Source: Hydrocarboniclastica marina (GTDB taxonomy: Bacteria; Pseudomonadota; Gammaproteobacteria; Pseudomonadales; Oleiphilaceae). From it: 64,000 nucleotides of DNA. Location of the stretch: assembly GCF_004851605.1 (NCBI RefSeq), contig NZ_CP031093.1, positions 3,720,692 to 3,784,691 on the forward strand. Direction: 5' to 3'. Shown here one piece after another: positions 1 to 8,957 of the stretch. The translations under genes and the position numbers were made by a program. Under the pieces are notes generated by a model. That model had not been told where the DNA came from and ran no database searches. It worked only from the letters and a program-made list of their open reading frames with translations. Within the stretch, counting starts at the first letter, position 1, and every line of letters starts with the position of its first letter.

Positions 1-185
1 TTCATCCCGGGAACGGCTTGGTCATGGTTCTCGGCCATGGCGGGGAGAAGAACAACCTGGAGGCTCTGGAAACCTGGGTACAGAGGAGCCTCGAAGCTCA
101 GGCCCTACCCCCCAATCGCGCCTCACTTCAGCCATTGCTTGCGCAGCTGGAGACTTACCTGACCCACTGGGAAGCCGACAAATGA
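1..185 (+). CDS. 3' end of a truncated unknown gene
   Basis: An open frame runs from the window edge (codons begin at base 3) to a TGA at 183-185, giving about 60 C-terminal residues rich in Leu, Glu and Gln, including HPGNGLVMVLGHGGEKN. The final TGA overlaps the ATG of the next gene (ATGA), the usual sign of translational coupling, which supports a real coding end. I do not recognise the family and the N-terminus lies outside the window. Confidence 0.45.
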   Translation, partial: HPGNGLVMVLGHGGEKNNLEALETWVQRSLEAQALPPNRASLQPLLAQLETYLTHWEADK

Positions 186-463
186 GTCGGTTCGCGATGT
201 TCAAGGGCGCTACCACTCGAATGGAATCCTGTGTCGTCATAAGCGTCTATCCAACCATTGACCCGATGTGGCCTCTGATTTGGCGCCTTATTCTCCGGGC
301 CGGAGATCAGGATCTTGTGGTGTTTCTGGCCGAAGGCACGCTGATTAGCAGGACCTTACCGGGACTGTATCAGGAGCTTTTCGGTGTGCTCACTTGCGCC
401 CCATTTGCCGGACGGCTCTATTGCACTCTCGATGAGTTCGTTCTGATGCCGGATGTGAACTAA
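182..463 (+). CDS. Small hypothetical protein
   Basis: A 93-residue frame begins at an ATG that overlaps the stop of the preceding gene, suggesting co-translation. The protein has a hydrophobic stretch around residues 28-50 and no motif that I can assign. It may be the downstream partner of the truncated gene at the window edge. It lies in the accessory left part with several other small genes. It could be a chance frame; only the overlap and length support it. Confidence 0.35.
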   Translation: MSRFAMFKGATTRMESCVVISVYPTIDPMWPLIWRLILRAGDQDLVVFLAEGTLISRTLPGLYQELFGVLTCAPFAGRLYCTLDEFVLMPDVN

Positions 464-476
464 ACGTCGGTCACTG

Positions 477-517
477 TCCGAGACAAAACCGGGACAGAGT
501 CCCGACACTGTCTCGGA
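477..517. repeat. Nested inverted repeat (hairpin or operator)
   Basis: An outer dyad TCCGAGACA (477-485) / TGTCTCGGA (509-517) encloses an inner dyad CGGGAC (490-495) / GTCCCG (499-504) with a 3-base loop. It sits just after the small gene ending at 463 and before the HTH gene at 667. It could be a terminator without a T-tract, or an operator for the HTH protein. Confidence 0.5.
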
Positions 518-666
518 TAATGATCTCGTAGCCGGCTCTTCAAAGATGCCAGATCTCTTCTTTCCTAACCCGGAGCTATGTCCTGGTCGGTACTGTCGGG
601 TAGGACGTGCGTTAGAGAATGGCCCGAACGAAGTCTGCGAAAATGTCTTGAGACAGGAGAAACCCG

Positions 667-1008
667 ATGTCCCCTATTACAGCTGAGGGCCTCTCGCTCC
701 AAGAGGCCGCAACGCTTGTCGGCCGGACGACCAAAACACTTTACCGATGGATGGATAAAGGCCTTCTATCCTATCTACTGAGCGAGGCAGGACGGCGGCT
801 GATTGATCAATCGGAACTGCTCAAAGTGGCCACCAGAAGCACAGGCGCCAGAGCGCGCAGCCGCGACAACAACGCCATCATCATAAAAATGCTGATTGAC
901 CTAGAAGGTCGCCTTGAGCGCCAAGAAGCCCTGATGATCGGTTTGGTAGAGCTGTATCAGCCCGGGTCAATCGATGCCCTCAATCGTAAGCGTCAGTTGC
1001 TGCGTTAA
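667..1008 (+). CDS. Excisionase/MerR-like helix-turn-helix protein
   Basis: A 113-residue protein. Residues 7-45 (LSLQEAATLVGRTTKTLYRW) read as the winged-HTH fold of excisionase, MerR and helix_turn_helix_17 proteins, where a helix-turn-helix precedes a 'GRRLIDQSEL' wing. The C-terminal half (about 70-100) is charged and could form a coiled coil. A purine-rich ribosome site (ACAGGAGAAACC) precedes the ATG. Small proteins of this kind act as accessory regulators or directionality factors on islands, plasmids and phages, which fits the recombinase genes and IS element nearby. The exact target is unknown. A longer alternative frame from 578 overlaps the 5' end and was not chosen. Confidence 0.65.
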   Translation: MSPITAEGLSLQEAATLVGRTTKTLYRWMDKGLLSYLLSEAGRRLIDQSELLKVATRSTGARARSRDNNAIIIKMLIDLEGRLERQEALMIGLVELYQPGSIDALNRKRQLLR

Positions 1009-1087
1009 CAGGCTCCGCACCGGCATTTGCAGCACATTCGAGCTAAGGCTATTTTGTCGGCGAGGACTCATCACATCCGAGGTCAGA

Positions 1088-1344
1088 ATGAGAACCACCA
1101 TTCGAAAATTAGGAAGAATGTTGGAGTCGTTCCGCCAGCGGCTATCTGTGACCAGCTTCATCTCAAGGTAGGGGATAGCGTGGAAATCGACGCTCAAGAC
1201 AGCACAATTACTATTCAACCGTATAAACGCAGGCGGAAGTACGCGCTAAGCGAGCTGCTGGCCCAGTGCGATGAAGATTCGCCTTTTCCAGACGACCTGA
1301 CAGAGTGGGACCGAGCTCCAGCTGTTGGTCGGGAGCAGCCGTGA
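1088..1344 (+). pseudogene. Frameshifted AbrB/MazE-type antitoxin
   Basis: The ATG at 1088 begins MRTTIRKLG, the classic start of SpoVT/AbrB-fold MazE antitoxins. The rest of the domain (VGVVPPAAICDQLHLKVGDSVEI, split here from its start) continues in another frame, with the switch near 1115. The second frame runs on to a TGA at 1342-1344 with a C-terminal toxin-binding-like tail (ALSELLAQCDEDSPFPDD). No MazF-like toxin follows; only a dozen codons remain before stops. Either a frameshift killed the gene after loss of the toxin, or a sequencing error lies near 1112-1118. Confidence 0.6.
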
Positions 1345-1411
1345 GCATGACCACGGCATTTCCCTGGCCATGTTCAAACTGAATCAATGCGGGCTTTGCT
1401 GCGTCTACGCA

Positions 1412-1648
1412 TCACGCTTTAGGCTCCGGCTGATCACGACTGGCCAGGGATTCTTCCGACACGTCCTGGTCGTCAAACCAATCATCCCACACCGAATCGA
1501 ACGGCCTATCGTACTTAATCACCGAACCCTTCAATTTCTCTAGCGGGTCCAGCTCCCGAGGCAACGGCGTAAAAACCTCATCTGCGTGACCCGTATGTTC
1601 GTTCAGACCCCGAAGCAGGTCTTTTTCTGAGAGTAGTCGTTTTTTCAT
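1412..1648 (-). CDS. Small VapB/AbrB-like orphan antitoxin
   Basis: A 78-residue protein beginning MKKRLLSEKDLLRGL. The start at 1648 was chosen because GAGGTGAG lies a few bases upstream; a longer frame reaches 1687. It contains LDPLEKLKGSVIKYDRPFDSVWDDW, a pattern I associate with short antitoxins encoded beside PIN-type or other toxins, though no toxin gene is adjacent on this strand. The highly acidic C-terminus is typical of an antitoxin tail. The IS1380 element inserted about 55 bp upstream may have separated the gene from its promoter or partner. The family assignment is tentative. Confidence 0.5.
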   Translation of the reverse strand: MKKRLLSEKDLLRGLNEHTGHADEVFTPLPRELDPLEKLKGSVIKYDRPFDSVWDDWFDDQDVSEESLASRDQPEPKA

Positions 1649-1702
1649 GGGCTCACCTCGCAAGAGCAGGATCTGGCGACTGCACACCGTGATGAAGAAT
1701 AC

Positions 1703-1721
1703 TCTAGCCCGGATTTCTCAT
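1703..1721 (+). repeat. Left terminal inverted repeat of the IS1380 element
   Basis: TCTAGCCCGGATTTCTCAT, exact reverse complement of 3253-3271. It begins next to the ACTC copy at 1701-1704. Confidence 0.85.
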
Positions 1722-3270
1722 GAGGAGGAAGGAAAAAGCGGCTTAAAGTGGTAACATTTCAGGACCTTACACCAAAAACGAACCACCAGAAGCCGCATCC
1801 AAAATGGTACCCGAAAAGCTGACCTTCTCGCCACTGTTCCGCCGTCAGATTGAAGCCGATTTCTCCGGAGGCCACATCACCTCCGATGCTGGCTTGTTGT
1901 TATTACGCGAAGTCGATAAGCAACACCAGTTAACCCAGCGACTGGCCGAGACTCTGGTCGATCAGCGGGATTCCACGATGGTTCGTCACCAACTCGATAC
2001 CATGGTCCGGCAACGGGTCTACGGCGTGGCCGGCGGATACGAAGACCTGAATGACCATGAAGCGCTACGCTTTGATCAGGCGCTGCAATCCGCCACGGGT
2101 GAGGTCTCCGTCCTGGCCGGCAAGTCCACGCTCTGCCGAATGGAACAGGCCGTGGACCGGCAAACCATCGTGAAGGCCCATGAGCTGCTCTGGCATCATT
2201 TCATTGAGCAGCACGACAAGCCGCCAAAGGAAATCGTGCTGGATTTCGACGGCACGGATATTCCGGTGCACGGCGACCAGCCGGGCAAGTTCTTCAACCG
2301 GTACTACGATCACCACTGCTACTTCCCGCTGTATGTCTTCTGCGGACGGCACCTGCTGGTGAGCTATCTGCGCACCAGTAATCGGGGTGATGCCCGGCAC
2401 AGCTGGGCCATTCTAGCCCTATTGGTGCGGTTTATCCGGCGCTACTGGTCAGAAACCCGCATTGTGTTCCGGGGTGATTCCCACTTCTGCAAGCCCCGAA
2501 TCCTGGCCTGGTGTGACCACAACCAGGTGGATTACATCGTGGGCATGGCGCGCAATACGCGGCTGGAAACCCTGGCGGCACCCGCCATGGACAAGGTCCA
2601 GGAATATCATGAAGCCACCGGCGACAAGCTGGCCGTTACGTTCCGCTTTAACTACAAGGCCCGAAGCTGGCAGCAGGAACGGCTGGTCGTCGCCCGCCTG
2701 GAATACGGCCCCCAGGGTCCGAATCCCCGCTTCGTCATCAGCTCCCGCTACGACGAGGGGTTCAAGCTCTACTACGAACAGTATTGCGCCCGCGGTGACA
2801 TGGAAAACCGGATCAAGGATCAGCAGCTGGATCTGTTTGCCGACCGCACATCGAGTACCCAATGGTGGACCAATCAGTGGCGGCTGATACTCTCCGGCTT
2901 TGCCTACACCCTATTCGAGCGTCTGCGGGTGCATCTGAAAAGCACGCCCTTCGAGCGCATGAGCGCTGGCACCCTGCGGTTGAAACTGATCAAGGTCGGC
3001 GCTGTGATCATCCGCAATACCCGCCGAATCCGGGTGTTGATGAGTGATAGCTATCCGTATAAGACAGAATTATCAGCCCTGGTTCAGCGGCTGGTGCCCA
3101 CCTAGATCAGCGGGCTCCCCCGGCCCGTCAGTAATGGGGGAAAGGGGGAATTGTGTCTGCACATCAGGAATTGATTAATATCTGATCAAAAAACCCCGGA
3201 CGAGACACCGAAAACCGGGATATCCTCAGGCATCCGCCCATCAGGGACTACTATGAGAAATCCGGGCTAG
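1705..3270 (+). mobile_element. IS1380-family insertion sequence
   Basis: A 1.57-kb element with a single transposase gene. Its ends are perfect 19-bp inverted repeats (1703-1721 and 3253-3271; TCTAGCCCGGATTTCTCAT and its complement). The tetranucleotide ACTC occurs at 1701-1704 and again at 3271-3274. A 4-bp target duplication is normal for IS1380, so the outer base of the apparent repeat is probably shared with the target. The intact ends and gene suggest recent or still active insertion. Confidence 0.85.
1804..3105 (+). CDS. IS1380-family transposase
   Basis: A 433-residue DDE transposase that cuts and rejoins the ends of the surrounding element. The N-terminus (LTFSPLFRRQIEADFSGGHITSDAG) is typical of IS1380 transposases. 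The catalytic acids are recognisable as the Asp of VLDFDGTDIPV, the Asp of FRGDSHFCKP and the Glu of GDMENRIKDQQLD. The C-terminal WWTNQWRLILSGFAYTLFERLR segment is also characteristic. The length is normal and there is no internal stop, so it is probably functional. It is the only gene in the element. Confidence 0.92.
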   Translation: MVPEKLTFSPLFRRQIEADFSGGHITSDAGLLLLREVDKQHQLTQRLAETLVDQRDSTMVRHQLDTMVRQRVYGVAGGYEDLNDHEALRFDQALQSATGEVSVLAGKSTLCRMEQAVDRQTIVKAHELLWHHFIEQHDKPPKEIVLDFDGTDIPVHGDQPGKFFNRYYDHHCYFPLYVFCGRHLLVSYLRTSNRGDARHSWAILALLVRFIRRYWSETRIVFRGDSHFCKPRILAWCDHNQVDYIVGMARNTRLETLAAPAMDKVQEYHEATGDKLAVTFRFNYKARSWQQERLVVARLEYGPQGPNPRFVISSRYDEGFKLYYEQYCARGDMENRIKDQQLDLFADRTSSTQWWTNQWRLILSGFAYTLFERLRVHLKSTPFERMSAGTLRLKLIKVGAVIIRNTRRIRVLMSDSYPYKTELSALVQRLVPT

Positions 3271-3271
3271 A
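3253..3271 (-). repeat. Right terminal inverted repeat of the IS1380 element
   Basis: ATGAGAAATCCGGGCTAGA, exact reverse complement of 1703-1721. The second ACTC copy of the probable target duplication is at 3271-3274. Confidence 0.85.
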
Positions 3272-3341
3272 CTCGAACCTTCGACTCAGTCCAGACGCCT
3301 CGTTTTTAAGCGGTCCTCGATTTACTGGATCACAACCTGAA

Positions 3342-6300
3342 TCATTCACTGTTCGGCAATATGCCGCCCACCATGCTGGCCGGGGGCAGGCAGACGATGG
3401 CTGCCGTCAGAACGAACCGTACTACATCCCAGAGCATGCGCTTGCCCGTTTCGTCCGCATGTAGATCAATGTGCGCTACGCCTTTTGGGTTTCGCTCAGT
3501 GAGCCGCAAGCCTGTTCGGCTGACTAGAACCCGCGATTTCGGAACCTCAAAACGCACCGCCCAAAAACGCCGAGCCTCCTGCAGATCTTTATCCAGCCCT
3601 AGATTGACCCTGACGAAAGCCCATCTCTTCAAGCTCAACATATCCAGCAATCGCAGGAAGTCGCGCTTGGACTCAAAGCTCTTGAACTTGATTAGAGTCT
3701 GTGAGCGTTTCAGATTCTGGAGGAAGTCACTCAGCACCTTGTGCACGAAGTCAGGATCATCTTCGTGGATGCGTTGCAAGCGCTGAAAAAGCGCCTGCAC
3801 CTCTGCTTTCTGGCGCTTCGTTCGTGGAGGAGCCGGGAATATATCTGACGAGGGCGCATAAGGTGCCTGAGATGCATCCCATTTCGTTTTTTCGTGGCTA
3901 TTCTTGGGCAGCACTTTTTTCTGGGTGCGCCTGTAGCGAATCCGGGAGGTCCCTCTCGCAGTTTCCAGTAAGCTCATCTCTGCCACCCTGTCGCCCCACT
4001 CGCGAATGACAAAGGCCTCAATTCCATAGCTTTCAGCCAAATCTTCAAAAACCGAAGGATCAGTGTCGTATCGAGCGTCCAGCGTCGCCATGAGTTGATA
4101 CAGCATCAATGGGTCTATCGCTACTTGCCGTTGTGCTGGATCCAGCTCCGGGCATTGCGGGACGATCCAAGGCTCTTCTCCTGTCTGGGCAGTGAATCGT
4201 GACCACCGCCTCGCTAAGACGGCGAGCAACTGTTCAGCGGTTGTGCTTCCTTTCAAACCGTGTCGATAACGGATAACGTCTATACCGCTGGGATTGACGC
4301 CGAGAAGGCTCGCCTGAGCCACCATCGTCAGCTCAGGGTTACGCCGATTGCGGACCATAGCGCCAAGCAACCAGTCAATCAGGTGCAGATAGCTGGCCAT
4401 GGACTCGCCGGGATCCAGATGGCCGCACCAGCCACTAAGCGCCCAAAGATGCTTCCGGGTGGGTACGCCGCTGGAGCCGAGGCGCGCTAACTCGGAAAAG
4501 CACTCGCCCCATCTCGGCAGAGCATTTTGCTTATCATCGTCCAGCCGCCACTGCTCGGGGATATAGTCGCCAGGTTGAGGCTCCATGAGTCTCAGTAGTG
4601 AAAAAGTCGCGAAGCTGTGCCTGTTGTGGTGGAACCGCATCCCTTCCGTGCCGCTGGCGTTGCACATGGCCCTTTGTATCGGCGCGAACACTTCCCTGTC
4701 CGTCAGCATTCGAAGAGGCTCGCCAGCAGAACAAAACAGAAGAGCCTGACTAGAGAGCTGATGTTGTTCCGAGTACCGTAGTCTCACCCACTGTCTGAGC
4801 TGTGCCATTTCGCTATCCATCAAAAACAGCCACAGAGGCAGACGACGCACGCTAGAGCTCGATTTAACCGTCGCGTAGAGATTATTCCGGACGAGTAGCT
4901 CAGGGTGCTTGCAGCCCGGCTTGAGAATGCCAGGAACGTCCTGGATGCGCAGAGAGGCAACCTCGCTCCGGCGCAGACCGCACCGGTACCCGAGAATCAG
5001 AATCAGCTCTCTAATAGCTGCTAATCGCGCATCGGCCGATTGAGCCAGCCATGCCCGCGCTCTCATGAATTCCCGCGGCGTCAGAATCTGCGCATCGACG
5101 TTGCGGAGATCCAGTCGTTCGTCCTGGATATTGACGGGCGGAACATCGAACTGATCAACCAGCCAATGATGGAACTCAGCAAGCCGTGCGCAGCGGTAAA
5201 CCGCCTCGTTGTTACTTGCGGACTCCTGCATAGCCCTTTCGTAGAGTGCCTGCCAGTCGGACGGGGCGTAGGTCGCTACATTCGGTTGATCTACCGACGC
5301 GATGACCAGACTTTTCCCAATGCTGGACAGATAACGTGCAGCCGAGCTCACTTTTAACGTCTGCTTTTCACTGCCCTCAGCCGTCAGGCGCTGTTTCAGC
5401 CATTGAGCCAAGAGGATAACCAACGGCGGTGTTTCGCCGCCGCTTTTCAGCATGTCTCGCAACGCCTTGGTTACTGCGCTCGTAGGCCGTTTTTTTTCAT
5501 ATCGGTCCTTAACTCGGACACAGTCACGAAGGCGATTTAACGACGCTAATTGACCCGACAGCAGCTGTGTTTCGGGCATCTTCGGTAAATTAACCGACCC
5601 CGGAGCGCGGTTTGCTATGTCTGTGGGTTCGATCGGTATTAATTTGCGCGCTGGCGCCAAGCCACGCCAGAGGCGTTCATGGCACTCTGATGTCAGCGAT
5701 GGGCCGAGGTCTCGGCTTTGCGCGTAATGCGCGACGAAGTGCGGTATGTCGACCATCGCGGCCGTGCGTGCGTGAGTCATCAGCCACTCGAGCTGACTCC
5801 CTGCCGGGGGATTCAGCCCCACGTGTTTCAGATACCGGCTCAGCAATACTCCAGGGCGCTCATCTGGCCAGGATCGACCGTAGTTGCGGTACCAGCGTTG
5901 TAGCAGCAACGCAGTGACAGTGTCCGGAAACCATCGTCGGACCATAGAGGTCTTCGCGAAGTTGAGTGACGACCCTCGCGGAGCCATATCGGCCATTCTG
6001 AATTCTAACGACACCGGTTGACGGTCGGCTTTGCCTGCGAAAAAGACGCCTCGGCTGATCGCCTCTGGCCATGCCGTGGCCCAGTAATGGTTTAACAGCA
6101 TACCCCTGGTAATAGCCGAAAACAGCAATTGCCCGGCGTCCAGGTCTTGGTGACCGGTTTGGCGTCCGCCTGTTGCGGTGGTACTTCCGCCCGGGACGTA
6201 GTCGCCGTTTAAATGATCCCAGAAGCGCTGCAACATTGCGCGGTACGGCGCTAACTCACGGAACAGCTCCGGCGTCAGAACCTCTTTCTCAGCACGATAG

Positions 6301-6635
6301 ACGCTGATTGGCGCAGGTACTGGGATATCCCAACCGCATTCTTGGACACCGCGGGACAGTCCGCGTACGAGAAAATTATGCCGGTCCCGCAGCTGATGGT
6401 TGGAGCCTGCGTCACTGATGGTCTCAAACAGTGCCTTTACTTCGTCCTCCGATAGCTGCTGACCCGGCTCGCCCGCCACGAGCGCAGGATACTGCCGCTT
6501 TAACTGGTCCAGTAGCTGTAACTGGTCCGCACGTTTTTGTTGCGCCCGAGCAGCGGTGCGAGCCTGGTCTCCTGCCCCCCGGCGTCGAACGATTGGCCTG
6601 ATGCCCCACCCTGACCAATCGCCTGTCCCACTCAT
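3342..6635 (-). CDS. Very large tyrosine recombinase (integrase-like), third gene of a trio
   Basis: A 1097-residue protein. Start at 6635 was chosen because its ATG overlaps the TGA of the upstream gene (ATGA). The core at about residues 545-755 has the tyrosine-recombinase residues: Arg in YRCGLRRSEVASL (about 555), Lys in TVKSSSSVRRLPL (about 591), the box HHNRHSFATF (about 670), GWCGHLDP (about 738) and the presumed nucleophile Tyr in ESMASYLHLI (about 749). Some 340 residues follow the core, far more than in phage integrases (about 400 in total). It is the last gene of a three-gene overlapping unit, which is probably the integration/excision machinery of an island. Confidence 0.75.
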   Translation of the reverse strand: MSGTGDWSGWGIRPIVRRRGAGDQARTAARAQQKRADQLQLLDQLKRQYPALVAGEPGQQLSEDEVKALFETISDAGSNHQLRDRHNFLVRGLSRGVQECGWDIPVPAPISVYRAEKEVLTPELFRELAPYRAMLQRFWDHLNGDYVPGGSTTATGGRQTGHQDLDAGQLLFSAITRGMLLNHYWATAWPEAISRGVFFAGKADRQPVSLEFRMADMAPRGSSLNFAKTSMVRRWFPDTVTALLLQRWYRNYGRSWPDERPGVLLSRYLKHVGLNPPAGSQLEWLMTHARTAAMVDIPHFVAHYAQSRDLGPSLTSECHERLWRGLAPARKLIPIEPTDIANRAPGSVNLPKMPETQLLSGQLASLNRLRDCVRVKDRYEKKRPTSAVTKALRDMLKSGGETPPLVILLAQWLKQRLTAEGSEKQTLKVSSAARYLSSIGKSLVIASVDQPNVATYAPSDWQALYERAMQESASNNEAVYRCARLAEFHHWLVDQFDVPPVNIQDERLDLRNVDAQILTPREFMRARAWLAQSADARLAAIRELILILGYRCGLRRSEVASLRIQDVPGILKPGCKHPELLVRNNLYATVKSSSSVRRLPLWLFLMDSEMAQLRQWVRLRYSEQHQLSSQALLFCSAGEPLRMLTDREVFAPIQRAMCNASGTEGMRFHHNRHSFATFSLLRLMEPQPGDYIPEQWRLDDDKQNALPRWGECFSELARLGSSGVPTRKHLWALSGWCGHLDPGESMASYLHLIDWLLGAMVRNRRNPELTMVAQASLLGVNPSGIDVIRYRHGLKGSTTAEQLLAVLARRWSRFTAQTGEEPWIVPQCPELDPAQRQVAIDPLMLYQLMATLDARYDTDPSVFEDLAESYGIEAFVIREWGDRVAEMSLLETARGTSRIRYRRTQKKVLPKNSHEKTKWDASQAPYAPSSDIFPAPPRTKRQKAEVQALFQRLQRIHEDDPDFVHKVLSDFLQNLKRSQTLIKFKSFESKRDFLRLLDMLSLKRWAFVRVNLGLDKDLQEARRFWAVRFEVPKSRVLVSRTGLRLTERNPKGVAHIDLHADETGKRMLWDVVRFVLTAAIVCLPPASMVGGILPNSE

Positions 6636-8956
6636 GACAGGCCTTCCAGCGCACGCCATTGGACGACGTAGGATAGCTGTTCTACGGCTCGTCCGATGGC
6701 CGCTCGGTAGTTAAGCGGATCCAGACTGGAGTAACGGCCCCATGGATTCTGACCGTCCATCCAGTGCCCCATAAATGCATCTACCGCTTCCCCCGGCACA
6801 TCCGCTTCGCGAATATAGCCGCGCAACAGGTGTCTGTTTAGATTCAGGGGAAGATCGAAACAGTACTTCAGGCGCCTTGCGAGAGTCACGGGCCGAACTT
6901 GCTCTGCCTGAGCTGAATCGGTGAGAAAGAAAAAGAAACTTGCCGGAGCTTGGCGACCTATCATAGAAAGAGTCTCGACGACAAAGCGGCGGTGGCGCTG
7001 ATAGTGTTCCAGTTGCTGCCAGCAGGGTTGAGCCAGCGGCACAATACGGCTATGGCCCTCACGCCCCCCAGCTTTGTCATTGATGACAACCAACCGATTG
7101 TCCCAATCGATATCAGCCTCGGTCGCGATAGGATCCTGAACTGCACGGTATCCCGTCGTGAATAACATCAGCATGATGGTGTAGGAGGTATACGCGTTGT
7201 GGAACTCGATCCAGGCGTCCGCCGTCGTCCAGTTGATCTGGGCCAACCTGACGGACTCCATCAGGTCTTTTACGAGTCTCCTGAGCGCTGGGATAGCAAG
7301 TCGTAGTTCCGAGCCGACTTCACTGCCCTGACCGAGCAACCGTTCATGCCTGAAAAACTCCATTTCCAGTGGTAGCGATTCAACAGCTTTGATATAGCGA
7401 CGAATCAGGATGGACGTTGTTGTGTGGTGGTAAAAAATAGAAGCACTCTGCCCTGTCGGGGGGAGCTGCCCGGTCACGAGGCAAGCCTCTGCTAAATCAC
7501 CCTCGTGCTCGACCAACAGCTGATACAGAGTGTGCTGGATTCTGAGGAGAGTGAGCCTCGTGTTCTGCCGCCTGTTAATTGCGGCAATCAAGTGTTTTGC
7601 CTGGTCGATTGGGCTGGCAATATCACCGTCAAACAGCGGACTTTCGAGCTGCTCGGACCTCCCTAGAGCCCGACTCAGACTAAGCTCCAGCGCCTGCCAA
7701 AACCGCTTTGCAATGGGGAACCCAACCGATGGCGCAACCGGTGCGAGGACACGGGCCGCATTGGCGGGAGCAGACCCTGCCTCGGCGGGCCGAAACACTC
7801 CTCGGTGCCAGGTGGCGTTGGCCGTCACCAGATACACGACTCCTGCATCTGGATCTTTCGGCAAGTCCACGACGTCCCGACACACCCGTGTACTCATGGC
7901 GTCCGTGGCGGCCTGCCCTGTCATCAGACAGAGCGTTATTAGAGCAACGGCGTCGGGCGACGCCTCCCGATTCTCGAGTATTGCCCGTAGCAGAACCGTA
8001 TGTTCGAACGAACTAAGGCTATCCCAGCGCGATGGCAACCGCTGCGTCGCCTTCTGCTGGTGCTTGATCGCGCTCCTGGAATACAAGGTCGCGAGCCCGG
8101 GCGCTTCCCCTTTTTCAGGTCGCAACGTCCTTTTGGGCTGCAGTAACGTCACGCCTAGCTCGCTTTCCTCGCCCGATAACCCTAGCCGTCGCTGGTCTTC
8201 CAGCTCGTCATGGGGAATAGCGCATTCCGTTATCAGCGCGAACTCAGTCTCGTGGATTTCACCGTCTGGGTCCTGCGAACCCTGTGACCGAACAACCCTG
8301 GCAGCGGCAAACGTAGAATCGGGCCTCCTGGTCTGGCGTGGCCCCCTAAGGGGCGAGTCGCGCAGGCCCAGCGCATAAGCGAACATGCGCTCCATGGGAC
8401 CGACCGTACTCTCGTGCTCCTGCGTTAAGTCATTATCTAGAATCGCCTCTAGGGCGCGATGTAATGACATCATGCAGTACGGTACGTCTGGGAAAAGATC
8501 CAGCTCCCGCCTGGTCATCTGGCGGTGCCGTCGGCATGCCAGCACCCGTGTTGACACAAACCCACTGCGATTTTTGACGCTGCCCTGGTCGATTTTGCAT
8601 TGGATCAGATCAGATGCCACGACGATTTGGGCCGCCAGCGCGAGCGATTTTCGGCCTCTGCCGTCGGAACGGGCCAGGTCCACGATCAGCGCGTGGACTG
8701 GCCAATCCCCTTTTAAGCGATTGCTGCCCGGAATAGGCCCTGTTTGCACAGGCAAACCCCCTCGGGCCAAGTTGGACCATGCCTGAGTTCGTTCCAGAAG
8801 CGGCGACCCAAACCTCGGTGCGCCAATCTTCTCAATGTGCGGTATCAGCGCCTGAAGTCCTTCTGCAAGATATCGCGTCCCGACGAGGTCTGGCCGTAGC
8901 CCGAAGCGGGCGCGGACCTCTTCGTCGAAGCCTGCGATTATGCTTACTAGGGACAT
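6632..8956 (-). CDS. Large tyrosine recombinase, second gene of a trio
   Basis: A 774-residue protein beginning MSLVSIIAGFDEEVRARFG. The start at 8956 lies one base after the TGA of the preceding gene; a longer frame to 9172 would overlap that gene by over 200 bp and is unlikely. The C-terminal third carries recombinase residues: Arg in TTGYRAVQDP (about 604), Lys in INDKAGGREGHSRIVPL, His/Arg in HLLRGYIREAD (about 709), FMGHWMDG and the terminal Tyr in GRYSSLDP (about 742). The long N-terminal half is unassigned. The stop overlaps the next recombinase, implying fixed stoichiometry, perhaps a heteromeric recombination complex. Confidence 0.72.
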   Translation of the reverse strand: MSLVSIIAGFDEEVRARFGLRPDLVGTRYLAEGLQALIPHIEKIGAPRFGSPLLERTQAWSNLARGGLPVQTGPIPGSNRLKGDWPVHALIVDLARSDGRGRKSLALAAQIVVASDLIQCKIDQGSVKNRSGFVSTRVLACRRHRQMTRRELDLFPDVPYCMMSLHRALEAILDNDLTQEHESTVGPMERMFAYALGLRDSPLRGPRQTRRPDSTFAAARVVRSQGSQDPDGEIHETEFALITECAIPHDELEDQRRLGLSGEESELGVTLLQPKRTLRPEKGEAPGLATLYSRSAIKHQQKATQRLPSRWDSLSSFEHTVLLRAILENREASPDAVALITLCLMTGQAATDAMSTRVCRDVVDLPKDPDAGVVYLVTANATWHRGVFRPAEAGSAPANAARVLAPVAPSVGFPIAKRFWQALELSLSRALGRSEQLESPLFDGDIASPIDQAKHLIAAINRRQNTRLTLLRIQHTLYQLLVEHEGDLAEACLVTGQLPPTGQSASIFYHHTTTSILIRRYIKAVESLPLEMEFFRHERLLGQGSEVGSELRLAIPALRRLVKDLMESVRLAQINWTTADAWIEFHNAYTSYTIMLMLFTTGYRAVQDPIATEADIDWDNRLVVINDKAGGREGHSRIVPLAQPCWQQLEHYQRHRRFVVETLSMIGRQAPASFFFFLTDSAQAEQVRPVTLARRLKYCFDLPLNLNRHLLRGYIREADVPGEAVDAFMGHWMDGQNPWGRYSSLDPLNYRAAIGRAVEQLSYVVQWRALEGLS

Positions 8957-8957
8957 T

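Noticed and set aside
3271-3293. A T-arm-like segment (GGTTCGAGTC on the minus strand) suggesting a tRNA end used as an attachment site
   Set aside because: No acceptor, D or anticodon arm could be built around it, and part of it belongs to the IS target duplication.
7530-8378. A 282-codon open frame on the plus strand opposite the second recombinase
   Set aside because: It is antisense to a gene with clear recombinase motifs and its product is low-complexity, rich in Ser, Arg and Cys with no domain.
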